This document shows positions 6,279 to 10,906 of a DNA stretch of 10,906 bases, one piece after another (position 1 is the stretch's first letter; every line of letters begins with the position of its first letter). The notes beneath the pieces were generated by a model. The model did no database searches. It worked only from the letters and a program-made list of their open reading frames with translations, and was not told where the DNA came from. A program made the position numbers and the translations under genes. Source of the DNA: Candidatus Shapirobacteria bacterium (GTDB taxonomy: Bacteria > Patescibacteriota > Microgenomatia > UBA12405); assembly GCA_023245435.1 (NCBI GenBank), contig JAHFKH010000012.1, positions 1 through 10,906 of the forward strand, given 5' to 3'.

Positions 6279-7281
6279 TTTTGTAGGTGATTAACCCATT
6301 TTCCCCGATTCTTTCTGGGGGTGGAATCAGTTTCAGCCCTAAAAATTGGTAAAAATCTGTTTCATTATTAAATTGATAAATTTTTTTGGTTTTTATATTT
6401 TTAATACCATACTCAGATAAGCTCAAGCCAAGCTTAAGGGCATGTTTACGTAAAATAATGTTGTGTTGACGTGAGCCGGTAAAATGTTGAAGTAGGGCAC
6501 CAAAAGATATTTTGGGTTTGACCATTAAATCAATGTGAATATCGTTTATAAGCCTAATTGAGGCTTTATTTTTACCTTGAGCAATAATTTGGACCGTATC
6601 GGGATATTTTAAAAAATGTGAAATAATTGTTCCTGATTTGGCAGAAGCGGCGGCAATATCAATGTCGCCAACGGTAGAAGTTTGTCGACGCAAGCTTCCC
6701 AAAGGAATAAATTCAGTTTCAGGAAATTTTAATTTTAAATATTTTATTATTTTATTGGCCAAATTTTGGGCGTCTTTTAAAGGCATTCGGTTTTTCCTTC
6801 CAAGAAAGGCGAGGGTGTTATTTAAAATTGATTCTTGCGATTTTTGTCCAAAAGCAGGGATATTTTTAATCTTATTTTTTTGACAATAAATTATTAGTTG
6901 GTCTAAGGCTTTATCAGGGTCATTTGAAAATTTTAAATTTTGAGTTAATTTATAGGCAATTAGTGGTCCAATGGCATTAATTTTGGTAAAAGTGAAAACA
7001 GCGGGATGGATGTTTTTAAAAACCGGTTTTAATTGAGGATATAGTTTGCCAAATTTGAAAAGATAATCGATTTTTTTTAAAATTGATGGCCCAATATTGG
7101 GGACATTATCCAATAACTTTGGGTCTTTTTGCCATAGTTTATACAGATCTTCGGGATACGAAGAAATAGTGTCAGCAGCGTTTTGGTAGGCGGTGATGTG
7201 GAATAAATCTTTGTGCTTAATTTCGTAAGCGGTGGCAATGTTGGTGAGATATTCCGAAATCTGTTGATTTGAGAAGTTCAC
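6271..7281 (-). CDS. polX: Family X DNA polymerase (Pol beta-like) without PHP domain
   Basis: A gap-filling repair polymerase. Residues from the proposed GTG start: an N-terminal 8-kDa-like region (1-90) with helix-hairpin-helix NVPNIGPSILKKID (59-72); a second hairpin TKINAIGPLIAYKL (99-112); the nucleotidyltransferase palm with GSLRR (195-199), catalytic GDIDI (D206, D208) and third aspartate in HIDLMV (D251); and TGSRQHN (268-274). It ends at IPPPERIGENG, where bacterial PolX normally continues into a C-terminal PHP exonuclease domain of over 200 residues. That domain is absent, leaving 336 aa, close to eukaryotic Pol beta. The longer ATG-started frame (from 7380) reads through tRNA-Asp, so GTG at 7281 is preferred; it lies 26 nt after the tRNA CCA. 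There is no Shine-Dalgarno site. The stop codon lies inside the lemA promoter. Confidence 0.9.
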   Translation of the reverse strand: MNFSNQQISEYLTNIATAYEIKHKDLFHITAYQNAADTISSYPEDLYKLWQKDPKLLDNVPNIGPSILKKIDYLFKFGKLYPQLKPVFKNIHPAVFTFTKINAIGPLIAYKLTQNLKFSNDPDKALDQLIIYCQKNKIKNIPAFGQKSQESILNNTLAFLGRKNRMPLKDAQNLANKIIKYLKLKFPETEFIPLGSLRRQTSTVGDIDIAAASAKSGTIISHFLKYPDTVQIIAQGKNKASIRLINDIHIDLMVKPKISFGALLQHFTGSRQHNIILRKHALKLGLSLSEYGIKNIKTKKIYQFNNETDFYQFLGLKLIPPPERIGENGLITYKMV

Positions 7282-7307
7282 AGAATAATTATAACTCTTT
7301 TGAACAA

Positions 7308-7384
7308 TGGCGGGCCTGATGGGATTTGAACCCACGATCTTCCGCGTGACAGGCGGATGTGCTAGACCGCTGCACCACAAGCCC
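7308..7384 (-). tRNA. tRNA-Asp (anticodon GUC), CCA encoded
   Basis: The acceptor GGGCTTG pairs with CAGGCCC (one T-G pair). The anticodon stem TCCGC/GCGGA has loop CTGTCAC with anticodon GTC, and the T arm is GTGGG-TTCAAAT-CCCAT. Discriminator G and encoded CCA follow. It sits 38 nt after the CarD-like gene and 26 nt before the polX GTG on the same strand, probably within one transcript. Confidence 0.95.
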
Positions 7385-7389
7385 TAATT

Positions 7390-7418
7390 TAGATATTTCG
7401 GTCTTTGTAATATATCAA
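7390..7418 (-). promoter_or_regulatory. Weak candidate promoter of tRNA-Asp
   Basis: TTGATA (7418-7413) is followed after 17 nt by TATCTA (7395-7390), just after the CarD-like stop codon. The predicted start falls on the first bases of tRNA-Asp. The -35 is good but the -10 is poor, so read-through from upstream is as likely. Confidence 0.3.
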
Positions 7419-7422
7419 TAAA

Positions 7423-7890
7423 TTACTTTTTACTCAAGGTGTCGGTGATTTGTTTTTGAATTGTATCAATGGGTTTTTTAAGAACGAAGGCAATTTCTTT
7501 AGCCAAATGGTTGGTTATATTGTTGATAATTTCTTGATTACTCTTAAGGAATTTTTCACCTAACTCTTTTTTATTTTTATAAAGTGATTTTAAAGTAACG
7601 GCATTTTTGATAGGGTCATTTAAATATAGTGATTCTTTGATTAATTTATTTTCAAAAATAGAATCTTGGGGTAGGGCTTTACCTAATTCATTAAAAAAAT
7701 CTTTGATATTTTGGGAATTAATTAAGTGGCGAAAACCGCTTTTGGCCATATTGGCAATAGGTAAAGATGAGGTTGAGGTGGCTTTATCTCCTTCAATATT
7801 GTGATAAAAGAAAAAACCTTTTTTTTCGTCGTAAATGTTGTAAATATTTTCGAAATCGATAATATAATCACCAACTTTAAAATCAATCAT
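7423..7890 (-). CDS. Divergent CarD/CdnL-like RNA polymerase-binding protein (putative)
   Basis: The 155 aa product resembles the CarD/CdnL/TRCF-type family, whose N-terminal Tudor-like domain binds the RNA polymerase beta subunit and whose helical C-terminal domain stabilises open promoter complexes. The N-terminal part begins FKVGDYII, has FFFYHNIEGD near residue 30, then SLPIANMAKSGFRHLIN (42-58), which matches the family's VP..na...GlR.l block. The C-terminal part (about 75-155) is helical and charged. Its NQEIINNITNHLAKEIAFVL (118-137) resembles the last conserved CarD helix. Differences are a degenerate first strand and no clear DNA-contacting tryptophan. It is followed by tRNA-Asp and polX and has an extended -10 promoter upstream. 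The assignment rests on pattern resemblance only; a lineage-specific protein remains possible. Confidence 0.6.
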   Translation of the reverse strand: MIDFKVGDYIIDFENIYNIYDEKKGFFFYHNIEGDKATSTSSLPIANMAKSGFRHLINSQNIKDFFNELGKALPQDSIFENKLIKESLYLNDPIKNAVTLKSLYKNKKELGEKFLKSNQEIINNITNHLAKEIAFVLKKPIDTIQKQITDTLSKK

Positions 7891-7943
7891 ATAAAAAATT
7901 TCTCGCCAAAAAATAAATTATCAAGGCAGATAGCGGTTGATGT

Positions 7944-7952
7944 ATTATACCA
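7944..7952 (-). promoter_or_regulatory. Extended -10 promoter of the CarD-like gene
   Basis: TGGTATAAT on the minus strand, in the 69-nt gap after ndk, predicts a start near 7937 and a leader of about 47 nt. There is no good -35 at 17 nt, which is tolerated by TGn-extended promoters. It is identical to the lemA promoter 9-mer. Confidence 0.55.
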
Positions 7953-7959
7953 TTAAAAT

Positions 7960-8571
7960 TTACTCTAAGATTCCATCAAGATTGACATCGTAAATTATTT
8001 CTTCAGAAATCAATCGATAGTTTAATATTTCTTCTGGTTTAAACCATAATTTTATTTCTATTTTTGCTTCATCAACTGACCCGGATGAATGAATGATATT
8101 TCTAACTGATCGATTATCAGCATCGGCGGCGGTATATGAATCAATTGTAAAATCGCCTCGAATAGTGCCAGGGGCTGATGACAATGGTTCGGTACTACCA
8201 GTAATTTTGCGGACGACAGCAACGGCTCCCATTCCCTGCCAAACCATGGCAACAACTGGACCGGAACTTAAAAATGATTTTAATGTGGCTCGAATTTTTT
8301 CAGCATAGACAATAGGGTCATTTGTTCCCAAGTCTTGTCCTCGGGCTTTAGCGGCTTCAAGTGATTTTGTTCCTGTTTTTAGCGCCCATTCGGGATCGGT
8401 GGAATAATGAGCTAACGCTAATTCTGGAGACGGTATTAACATTTTTATGGCGACGAGCTTGAGACCGCACTGTTCATAACGTTTGATGACTTCGCCAATT
8501 AGACCTCTTTGAACGCCATCTGGTTTAACAATAACTAAAGTTTGTTGTTGTTTGTCATCGTAATTTTGCAT
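7960..8571 (-). CDS. ndk: Nucleoside diphosphate kinase (long form)
   Basis: Transfers the gamma phosphate from ATP to NDPs through a phosphohistidine, balancing nucleotide pools. Motifs: TLVIVKPDGVQRGLIGEVI (11-29, with K16), HY (55-56), SGPVVAMV (103-110), TGSTEP....PGTIRGDF (125-141) and the active-site NIIHSSGSVDEA (158-169, catalytic H161). At 203 aa it exceeds the usual ~140-150 aa. There is an insertion of about 25 residues between HY and SGPVV, and a C-terminal extension starting at KPEEI. The usual HGSDS around the catalytic histidine is HSSGS. I recall this long form from other CPR and some archaeal genomes. The start is a few residues before the conserved strand, as expected. It is transcribed divergently from a small winged-helix regulator, with a shared palindrome between them. 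Confidence 0.95.
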   Translation of the reverse strand: MQNYDDKQQQTLVIVKPDGVQRGLIGEVIKRYEQCGLKLVAIKMLIPSPELALAHYSTDPEWALKTGTKSLEAAKARGQDLGTNDPIVYAEKIRATLKSFLSSGPVVAMVWQGMGAVAVVRKITGSTEPLSSAPGTIRGDFTIDSYTAADADNRSVRNIIHSSGSVDEAKIEIKLWFKPEEILNYRLISEEIIYDVNLDGILE

Positions 8572-8591
8572 AAGATGTATTTTGAATTATG

Positions 8592-8620
8592 TTGACTTTA
8601 TTTGCAATAAGAAGTATTAT
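8592..8620 (+). promoter_or_regulatory. Sigma70-like promoter of the winged-helix regulator
   Basis: TTGACT (8592-8597) and TATTAT (8615-8620) are separated by exactly 17 nt. Predicted start is near 8627, inside the palindrome. This puts the TTG at 8582 upstream of the promoter and so argues against it as the start codon. Confidence 0.65.
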
Positions 8621-8621
8621 A
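8616..8621 (-). promoter_or_regulatory. Candidate -10 box of ndk, overlapping the divergent -10
   Basis: TATAAT on the minus strand predicts a start near 8609, 38 nt before the ndk ATG. It shares five bases with the plus-strand -10 box of the regulator. Its -35/spacer region is the 24-bp palindrome, so a protein bound there would affect both directions. Confidence 0.5.
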
Positions 8622-8644
8622 TATTCATATTTAAATATAAATAT
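8621..8644. promoter_or_regulatory. 24-bp near-perfect palindrome, likely operator
   Basis: The two 12-bp half-sites, centred between 8632 and 8633, match as inverted repeats at 11 of 12 positions, with a perfect core ATATTTAAATAT at 8627-8638. The element starts right after the regulator's -10 box, covers its predicted start site and fills the upstream side of the ndk -10. Its size and ATAT-type halves are like operators bound by ArsR-type dimers. Confidence 0.6.
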
Positions 8645-8656
8645 ATTATCCAAAGA

Positions 8657-8932
8657 TTGGCTGTATTAAAACTTGTTTTTAAAAACGAGCAGTGTGTTGG
8701 TGATTTGGTAACTAAACTTAATTTAAGTCAACCAAAAGTTTCATTAATTTTAAAAGAACTACGTGATTTGAAATTAGTTTTGGTCAAATCTAGTGGCAAA
8801 AAACGTATTTATTTAATTAATAAAATTATGTTTGATCAGTATATAAGTGATATAAAAAAGATGTTATCGGATTTTGAAGATAGCCGACCAAATGAGATAA
8901 TTATTCGGAGAAAAGTGTTATTGTCTAATTGA
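8657..8932 (+). CDS. Small ArsR-like winged-helix transcriptional regulator
   Basis: A DNA-binding regulator of the ArsR-type winged-helix fold. The recognisable part reads RLAVLKLVFKNEQCVGDLVTK, then NLSQPKVSLILKELRDLKLV (helix-turn-helix with recognition helix), then a wing SSGKKRIYLIN. A short C-terminal helical tail follows. Only one cysteine is present in the region of the ArsR metal box (EQCVGDL), so metal sensing is not supported. Start choice: the longest frame begins at TTG 8582, but that lies upstream of the -35 box and would add ~25 Phe/Tyr/Ile/Lys-rich residues. The next in-frame TTG, 8657 (91 aa), fits the promoter, although it trims the first helix; a rarer ATT at 8645 is possible. 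It probably represses its own gene, and perhaps ndk, through the palindrome. The LysM gene follows 30 nt downstream. Confidence 0.7.
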   Translation: MAVLKLVFKNEQCVGDLVTKLNLSQPKVSLILKELRDLKLVLVKSSGKKRIYLINKIMFDQYISDIKKMLSDFEDSRPNEIIIRRKVLLSN

Positions 8933-8957
8933 CTATAGGGTAAATTTTAGTTATGTT
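8929..8957 (+). promoter_or_regulatory. Candidate promoter of the LysM gene
   Basis: TTGACT (8929-8934), overlapping the regulator's TGA stop, is followed after 17 nt by TATGTT (8952-8957; 4 of 6 consensus positions). The predicted start falls at 8963-8964, on the ATG itself, so the mRNA would be leaderless. Confidence 0.45.
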
Positions 8958-8962
8958 GAGGA

Positions 8963-9520
8963 ATGAATAAAAATATTTTACCTGACTCACGTGAAGAATT
9001 AGTGTCAATGTTTTTGGGTTTAGGGGTGGTAATAATTGTTGTTATTGTAATTTTTAATTTTGTAATGAAAGCAAAAGGAAATATTTCTTTGCCTGGAGTA
9101 TCAACTGATGAACAAATTGTTTTGACAAATCCCTCCGAAAATAAAATAGTGGATTCTGGATTATATGAAGTAGTAAAAGGTGATAGTTTGTGGAATATTG
9201 CTGTAAAAAAATATGGTAATGGTTATTTGTGGACAGAAATTGCCAAAGAAAATAAAATGAAAAATCCCTCATCAATTGAAATTGGACAAAAATTAGTAAT
9301 TCCAGTTGTTTCAGATACTATTGCTAAGGCTGTTCCAAAGATAGTTATAAAGCCGGTGATAATATCGACTTATAAAGTTGTTCGTGGTGATTCGTTGTGG
9401 AAGATTGCCGTATCACAATTGGGGAATGGATATAAATGGACACAAATTTGGAACTTGAATAAAGGAAAAATTGTTGATCCAAATCGACTGGAAATTGGAA
9501 TGATGATAAAATTGAGATAA
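8963..9520 (+). CDS. Membrane-anchored protein with two LysM domains
   Basis: The 185 aa protein has a single N-terminal transmembrane helix (about 15-36) that would place the rest outside the membrane, a Ser/Asn-rich linker, and two LysM domains. LysM 1 (about 68-114) begins YEVVKGDSLWNIAVKKYGNG and ends IEIGQKLVIP; LysM 2 (about 137-184) begins YKVVRGDSLWKIAVSQLGNG and ends LEIGMMIKLR. LysM binds N-acetylglucosamine-containing glycans such as peptidoglycan, so a cell-wall tethering role is likely. No catalytic domain is present. The purines just before the ATG (GAGGA) touch the start codon and are too close to act as a normal ribosome binding site. It lies 30 nt after the regulator gene and 6 nt before tRNA-Gly. 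Confidence 0.9.
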   Translation: MNKNILPDSREELVSMFLGLGVVIIVVIVIFNFVMKAKGNISLPGVSTDEQIVLTNPSENKIVDSGLYEVVKGDSLWNIAVKKYGNGYLWTEIAKENKMKNPSSIEIGQKLVIPVVSDTIAKAVPKIVIKPVIISTYKVVRGDSLWKIAVSQLGNGYKWTQIWNLNKGKIVDPNRLEIGMMIKLR

Positions 9521-9526
9521 TTTGTT

Positions 9527-9597
9527 GCGGGTATAGTTCACCGGTAGAATGCGTCCTTCCCAAGGATGAGAAGTGGGTCCGATTCCCATTACCCGCT
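9527..9597 (+). tRNA. tRNA-Gly (anticodon CCC), no CCA encoded, atypical T loop
   Basis: The acceptor GCGGGTA pairs perfectly with TACCCGC. The D arm is GTTC/GAAT, the anticodon stem CGTCC/GGATG has loop TTCCCAA with anticodon CCC, and the T stem is GTGGG/CCCAT. The T loop reads TCCGATT, with C instead of the near-universal T at position 55. After discriminator T comes CTG, so CCA must be added by an enzyme. It starts 6 nt after the LysM stop codon. Confidence 0.92.
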
Positions 9598-9660
9598 CTG
9601 AAAATATCTAAAATTTTTTATAAAATTAAATTAATTTAATAATTATTTTTTATATTTTTT
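9598..9660 (+). other. Extremely AT-rich tRNA spacer with a 16-bp palindrome
   Basis: From 9601 to 9660 there is one G/C base in 60. ATTAAATTAATTTAAT at 9625-9640 is a perfect palindrome, followed by T-rich sequence including two runs of six Ts. It may act as a weak terminator or processing spacer between the two tRNAs, or supply a promoter (TATATT at 9651) for tRNA-Thr. None of these is firm. Confidence 0.4.
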
Positions 9661-9733
9661 GCCGAAGTAGCTCAGCTGGTAGAGCAACGCTTTCGTAAAG
9701 CGTGGGTCGGGAGTTCGACTCTCCCCTTCGGCT
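9661..9733 (+). tRNA. tRNA-Thr (anticodon CGU), no CCA encoded
   Basis: The acceptor GCCGAAG pairs perfectly with CTTCGGC. The D arm is GCTC/GAGC, the anticodon stem ACGCT/AGCGT has loop TTCGTAA with anticodon CGT, and the T arm is GGGAG-TTCGACT-CTCCC. Discriminator T is followed by CAG, so CCA is not encoded. The promoter of the next gene starts 4 nt beyond its end. Confidence 0.95.
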
Positions 9734-9736
9734 CAG

Positions 9737-9745
9737 TGTTATAAT
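9737..9745 (+). promoter_or_regulatory. Extended -10 promoter of the Ig-like gene
   Basis: TGTTATAAT combines the TGn extension with a perfect TATAAT. The predicted start is at 9751-9752, only 3-4 nt before the ATG at 9755. Any -35 would lie inside the tRNA-Thr T arm and is weak. Confidence 0.6.
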
Positions 9746-9754
9746 AACCTAGTT

Positions 9755-10474
9755 ATGGCAAAATTTTATAGCTCGAGATTAGAAAAAAAAGAAGACGAAG
9801 AAATAACTAAGAAGACGGTAGTGATGGGAGTGGTGACGATTTTAGTTTTGATTTTAGTGCTATTATTTGGTTTACCTTTTTTAGTTAAAATTTCTGTTTT
9901 GTTGGGTGAAGCGAAAAATAGAAATAGTGGTTCGCAAACTGAAAAATTGGTGCCACCATTGCCCCCTAGATTAGTGGTTAATTATGAAGCGACTAATAGT
10001 GCCACAATTGATATCTCTGGCCTTTCTGAGGCCAATACCAACGTTGAGTTGTTAAAAAATGATGTATCGGTGGGTAAGGTGTTAACTTCAGGGAGTGGTG
10101 ATTTTGCATTTACCAATATTACTTTGGATGAAGGGGAAAATTTATTTTCGGCAATTGCCAGTAAAGATAAAGTTGGAAGCAGTGAGTTATCAAAAATGAT
10201 TAAAGTTGATTACGACAAAACGGCGCCAACATTAACAATGATTAATCCGGTCGAAGACACACTTAAAGTTGATACGGCTGATTTTGATGTGATAGGTCAA
10301 AGTGAAAAAGGAGTCAATGTAACTGTTAATGGTCGTTTGGCGATGGTTGATGATACTGGAAAATTTAAAATAAAATTTCAATTAAATGCTGGCAAAAATG
10401 ATATTGAAATAATTGTCCGTGATTTGGCGGGTAATGAGACAAGAAGGAAAATAGCGATTACTTTTGATTTTTAG
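9755..10474 (+). CDS. Membrane-anchored protein with two Ig-like beta-sandwich domains
   Basis: The 239 aa protein has a charged N-terminus (about 1-20), one transmembrane helix (about 22-47), a short linker ending in the proline-rich PPLPPR (67-72), and two tandem beta-sandwich repeats of about 80 residues. The second (155-239) begins DKTAPTLTMINP and ends with GKNDIEIIVRDLAGNETRR, a pattern typical of the glucodextranase-B/bacterial Ig-like families that serve as stalks or glycan-adhesion modules. The first (about 70-153) is a weaker copy with GENLFSAIASKDKVGSSE. No catalytic residues are evident, so the role is probably structural or adhesive at the cell surface. The ATG lies 9 nt after a perfect extended -10 box, which implies a nearly leaderless mRNA. 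Its 3' end overlaps the convergent membrane-protein gene by 17 nt. Confidence 0.8.
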   Translation: MAKFYSSRLEKKEDEEITKKTVVMGVVTILVLILVLLFGLPFLVKISVLLGEAKNRNSGSQTEKLVPPLPPRLVVNYEATNSATIDISGLSEANTNVELLKNDVSVGKVLTSGSGDFAFTNITLDEGENLFSAIASKDKVGSSELSKMIKVDYDKTAPTLTMINPVEDTLKVDTADFDVIGQSEKGVNVTVNGRLAMVDDTGKFKIKFQLNAGKNDIEIIVRDLAGNETRRKIAITFDF

Positions 10475-10906
10475 ATTTAAATAAAACTAAGAGCAAGGTA
10501 ATATACGGATAAAATAGTGAATTGGCAAAAAGAGAATGGATAATTAGGGCAAGTAATAGTGATTGAAAAAATAAATTTCCATTAATAAATTCGTAATGTA
10601 ATCCAAGAATTAGAAAGATTAACCCAAAAATACCGGTAGTAATGGCAATAGTAAGTAAACTGCTATCAAATCCTGAGTTGGAGTGAGATTGATTGTTTTG
10701 AGGATTTAAAAAGGGAATATTGTTGTAACCAATTCCAGTAATTGGATTTTTTATAAAAATATTTATGCCTTGTTTGTAATTTTGGATTTTGGCAAAAATC
10801 GATGAGGTTCTTTCAAGTCGGGTACCTTCGCCAGGCATACGAGGTAATATGGCAAAGGTAAAAATAAATATAGATAAGGCGATAAAAAATATTTTAATAT
10901 CCTTTT
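10458..10906 (-). CDS. O-antigen ligase/polymerase-like membrane protein, C-terminal part (5' end beyond window)
   Basis: The frame is open to the right edge, giving at least 148 residues; the gene begins outside the window and the internal ATG at 10838 is not its start. The visible part starts in a hydrophobic helix, then has R-T-S-S-I-F-A-K followed by INIFIKNPITGIGYNNIPFL and SHSNSGFDSSLLTIAITTGI. This matches the conserved extracytoplasmic loop of the Wzy/WaaL (O-antigen ligase-like) family, with the G-G/I-G-N and H-N elements. Two or three more hydrophobic segments and a short basic tail (KSKNQK) follow. Such proteins polymerise or ligate lipid-linked glycans at the outer face of the membrane. 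It overlaps the convergent Ig-like gene by 17 nt. The family is fairly clear; the substrate is not. Confidence 0.8.
   Translation of the reverse strand, partial: KDIKIFFIALSIFIFTFAILPRMPGEGTRLERTSSIFAKIQNYKQGINIFIKNPITGIGYNNIPFLNPQNNQSHSNSGFDSSLLTIAITTGIFGLIFLILGLHYEFINGNLFFQSLLLALIIHSLFANSLFYPYITLLLVLFKSKNQK

Noticed and set aside
7282..7380. N-terminal extension of the polX frame starting at ATG 7380
   Set aside because: These 33 codons are tRNA-Asp sequence and its short trailer. PolX homology starts after the GTG at 7281.
8058..8308. Open frames on both strands inside ndk
   Set aside because: They lie within the conserved Ndk core, including the catalytic region, in other frames; they are shadow frames.
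8582..8656. TTG start at 8582 for the winged-helix regulator
   Set aside because: It lies upstream of a good promoter (TTGACT/17/TATTAT) whose transcript would begin near 8627, and the added residues have the composition of translated AT-rich non-coding DNA.
8930..8932. UGA recoding (UGA read as glycine, as in some CPR lineages)
   Set aside because: The regulator frame ends at this TGA at the expected domain end, other genes end in TAA or TAG, no tRNA with a UCA anticodon is present, and no conserved gene needs an internal UGA.

Overview
The window is AT-rich and very tightly packed. It looks like a chromosomal segment of a small-genome bacterium of the Candidate Phyla Radiation (Patescibacteria), probably a Microgenomates-type lineage. 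The clues are a compact Lgt, a long-form Ndk, a PolX without its PHP domain, a LysM protein and an Ig-like membrane-anchored protein beside an O-antigen-ligase-type gene, tRNAs tucked between protein genes, and near-zero spacing. The lineage is inferred from protein character, not from a marker tree. The genetic code looks standard. No mobile element, CRISPR array or phage gene was seen. No stretch over 300 bases lacks a gene.

Region 1 (75-1224, minus strand) is a complete-looking mixed mRNA/tRNA unit: a sigma70-like promoter (TTGATA, 17 nt, TAAAAT), rplS, tRNA-Lys(UUU), lgt, tRNA-Glu(UUC) and an intrinsic terminator. lgt starts on the base after the tRNA-Lys CCA, and its stop codon lies inside tRNA-Glu.

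Region 2 (1229-7952, minus) holds dnaE (all nine PHP metal ligands kept), htpX, lemA, a PHP-less polX, tRNA-Asp(GUC) and a divergent CarD-like RNA polymerase-binding protein. TATAAT boxes in the short gaps suggest several internal promoters. Two of them share the extended form TGGTATAAT, and one of these contains the polX stop codon.

Region 3 (7960-8932) is a divergent pair: ndk on minus and a small ArsR-like winged-helix regulator on plus. Their -10 boxes overlap on opposite strands, next to a 24-bp near-perfect palindrome that looks like an operator.

Region 4 (8929-10474, plus) has a LysM membrane-anchored protein, tRNA-Gly(CCC), tRNA-Thr(CGU) and a membrane-anchored protein with two Ig-like domains. 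The two plus-strand tRNAs do not encode CCA; the three minus-strand tRNAs do. The window ends in the 3' part of a minus-strand O-antigen-ligase/polymerase-like membrane protein that overlaps the Ig-like gene tail to tail.

No gene has a convincing Shine-Dalgarno sequence. For rplS, the LysM gene and the Ig-like gene, the best promoter sits so close to the start codon that the transcript would be leaderless or nearly so; lgt would become leaderless by tRNA processing. No single new defence-like or metabolic system is evident. The most unusual signals are the tRNA/lgt interlock, the leaderless architecture and the palindrome-controlled ndk/regulator intergenic region.
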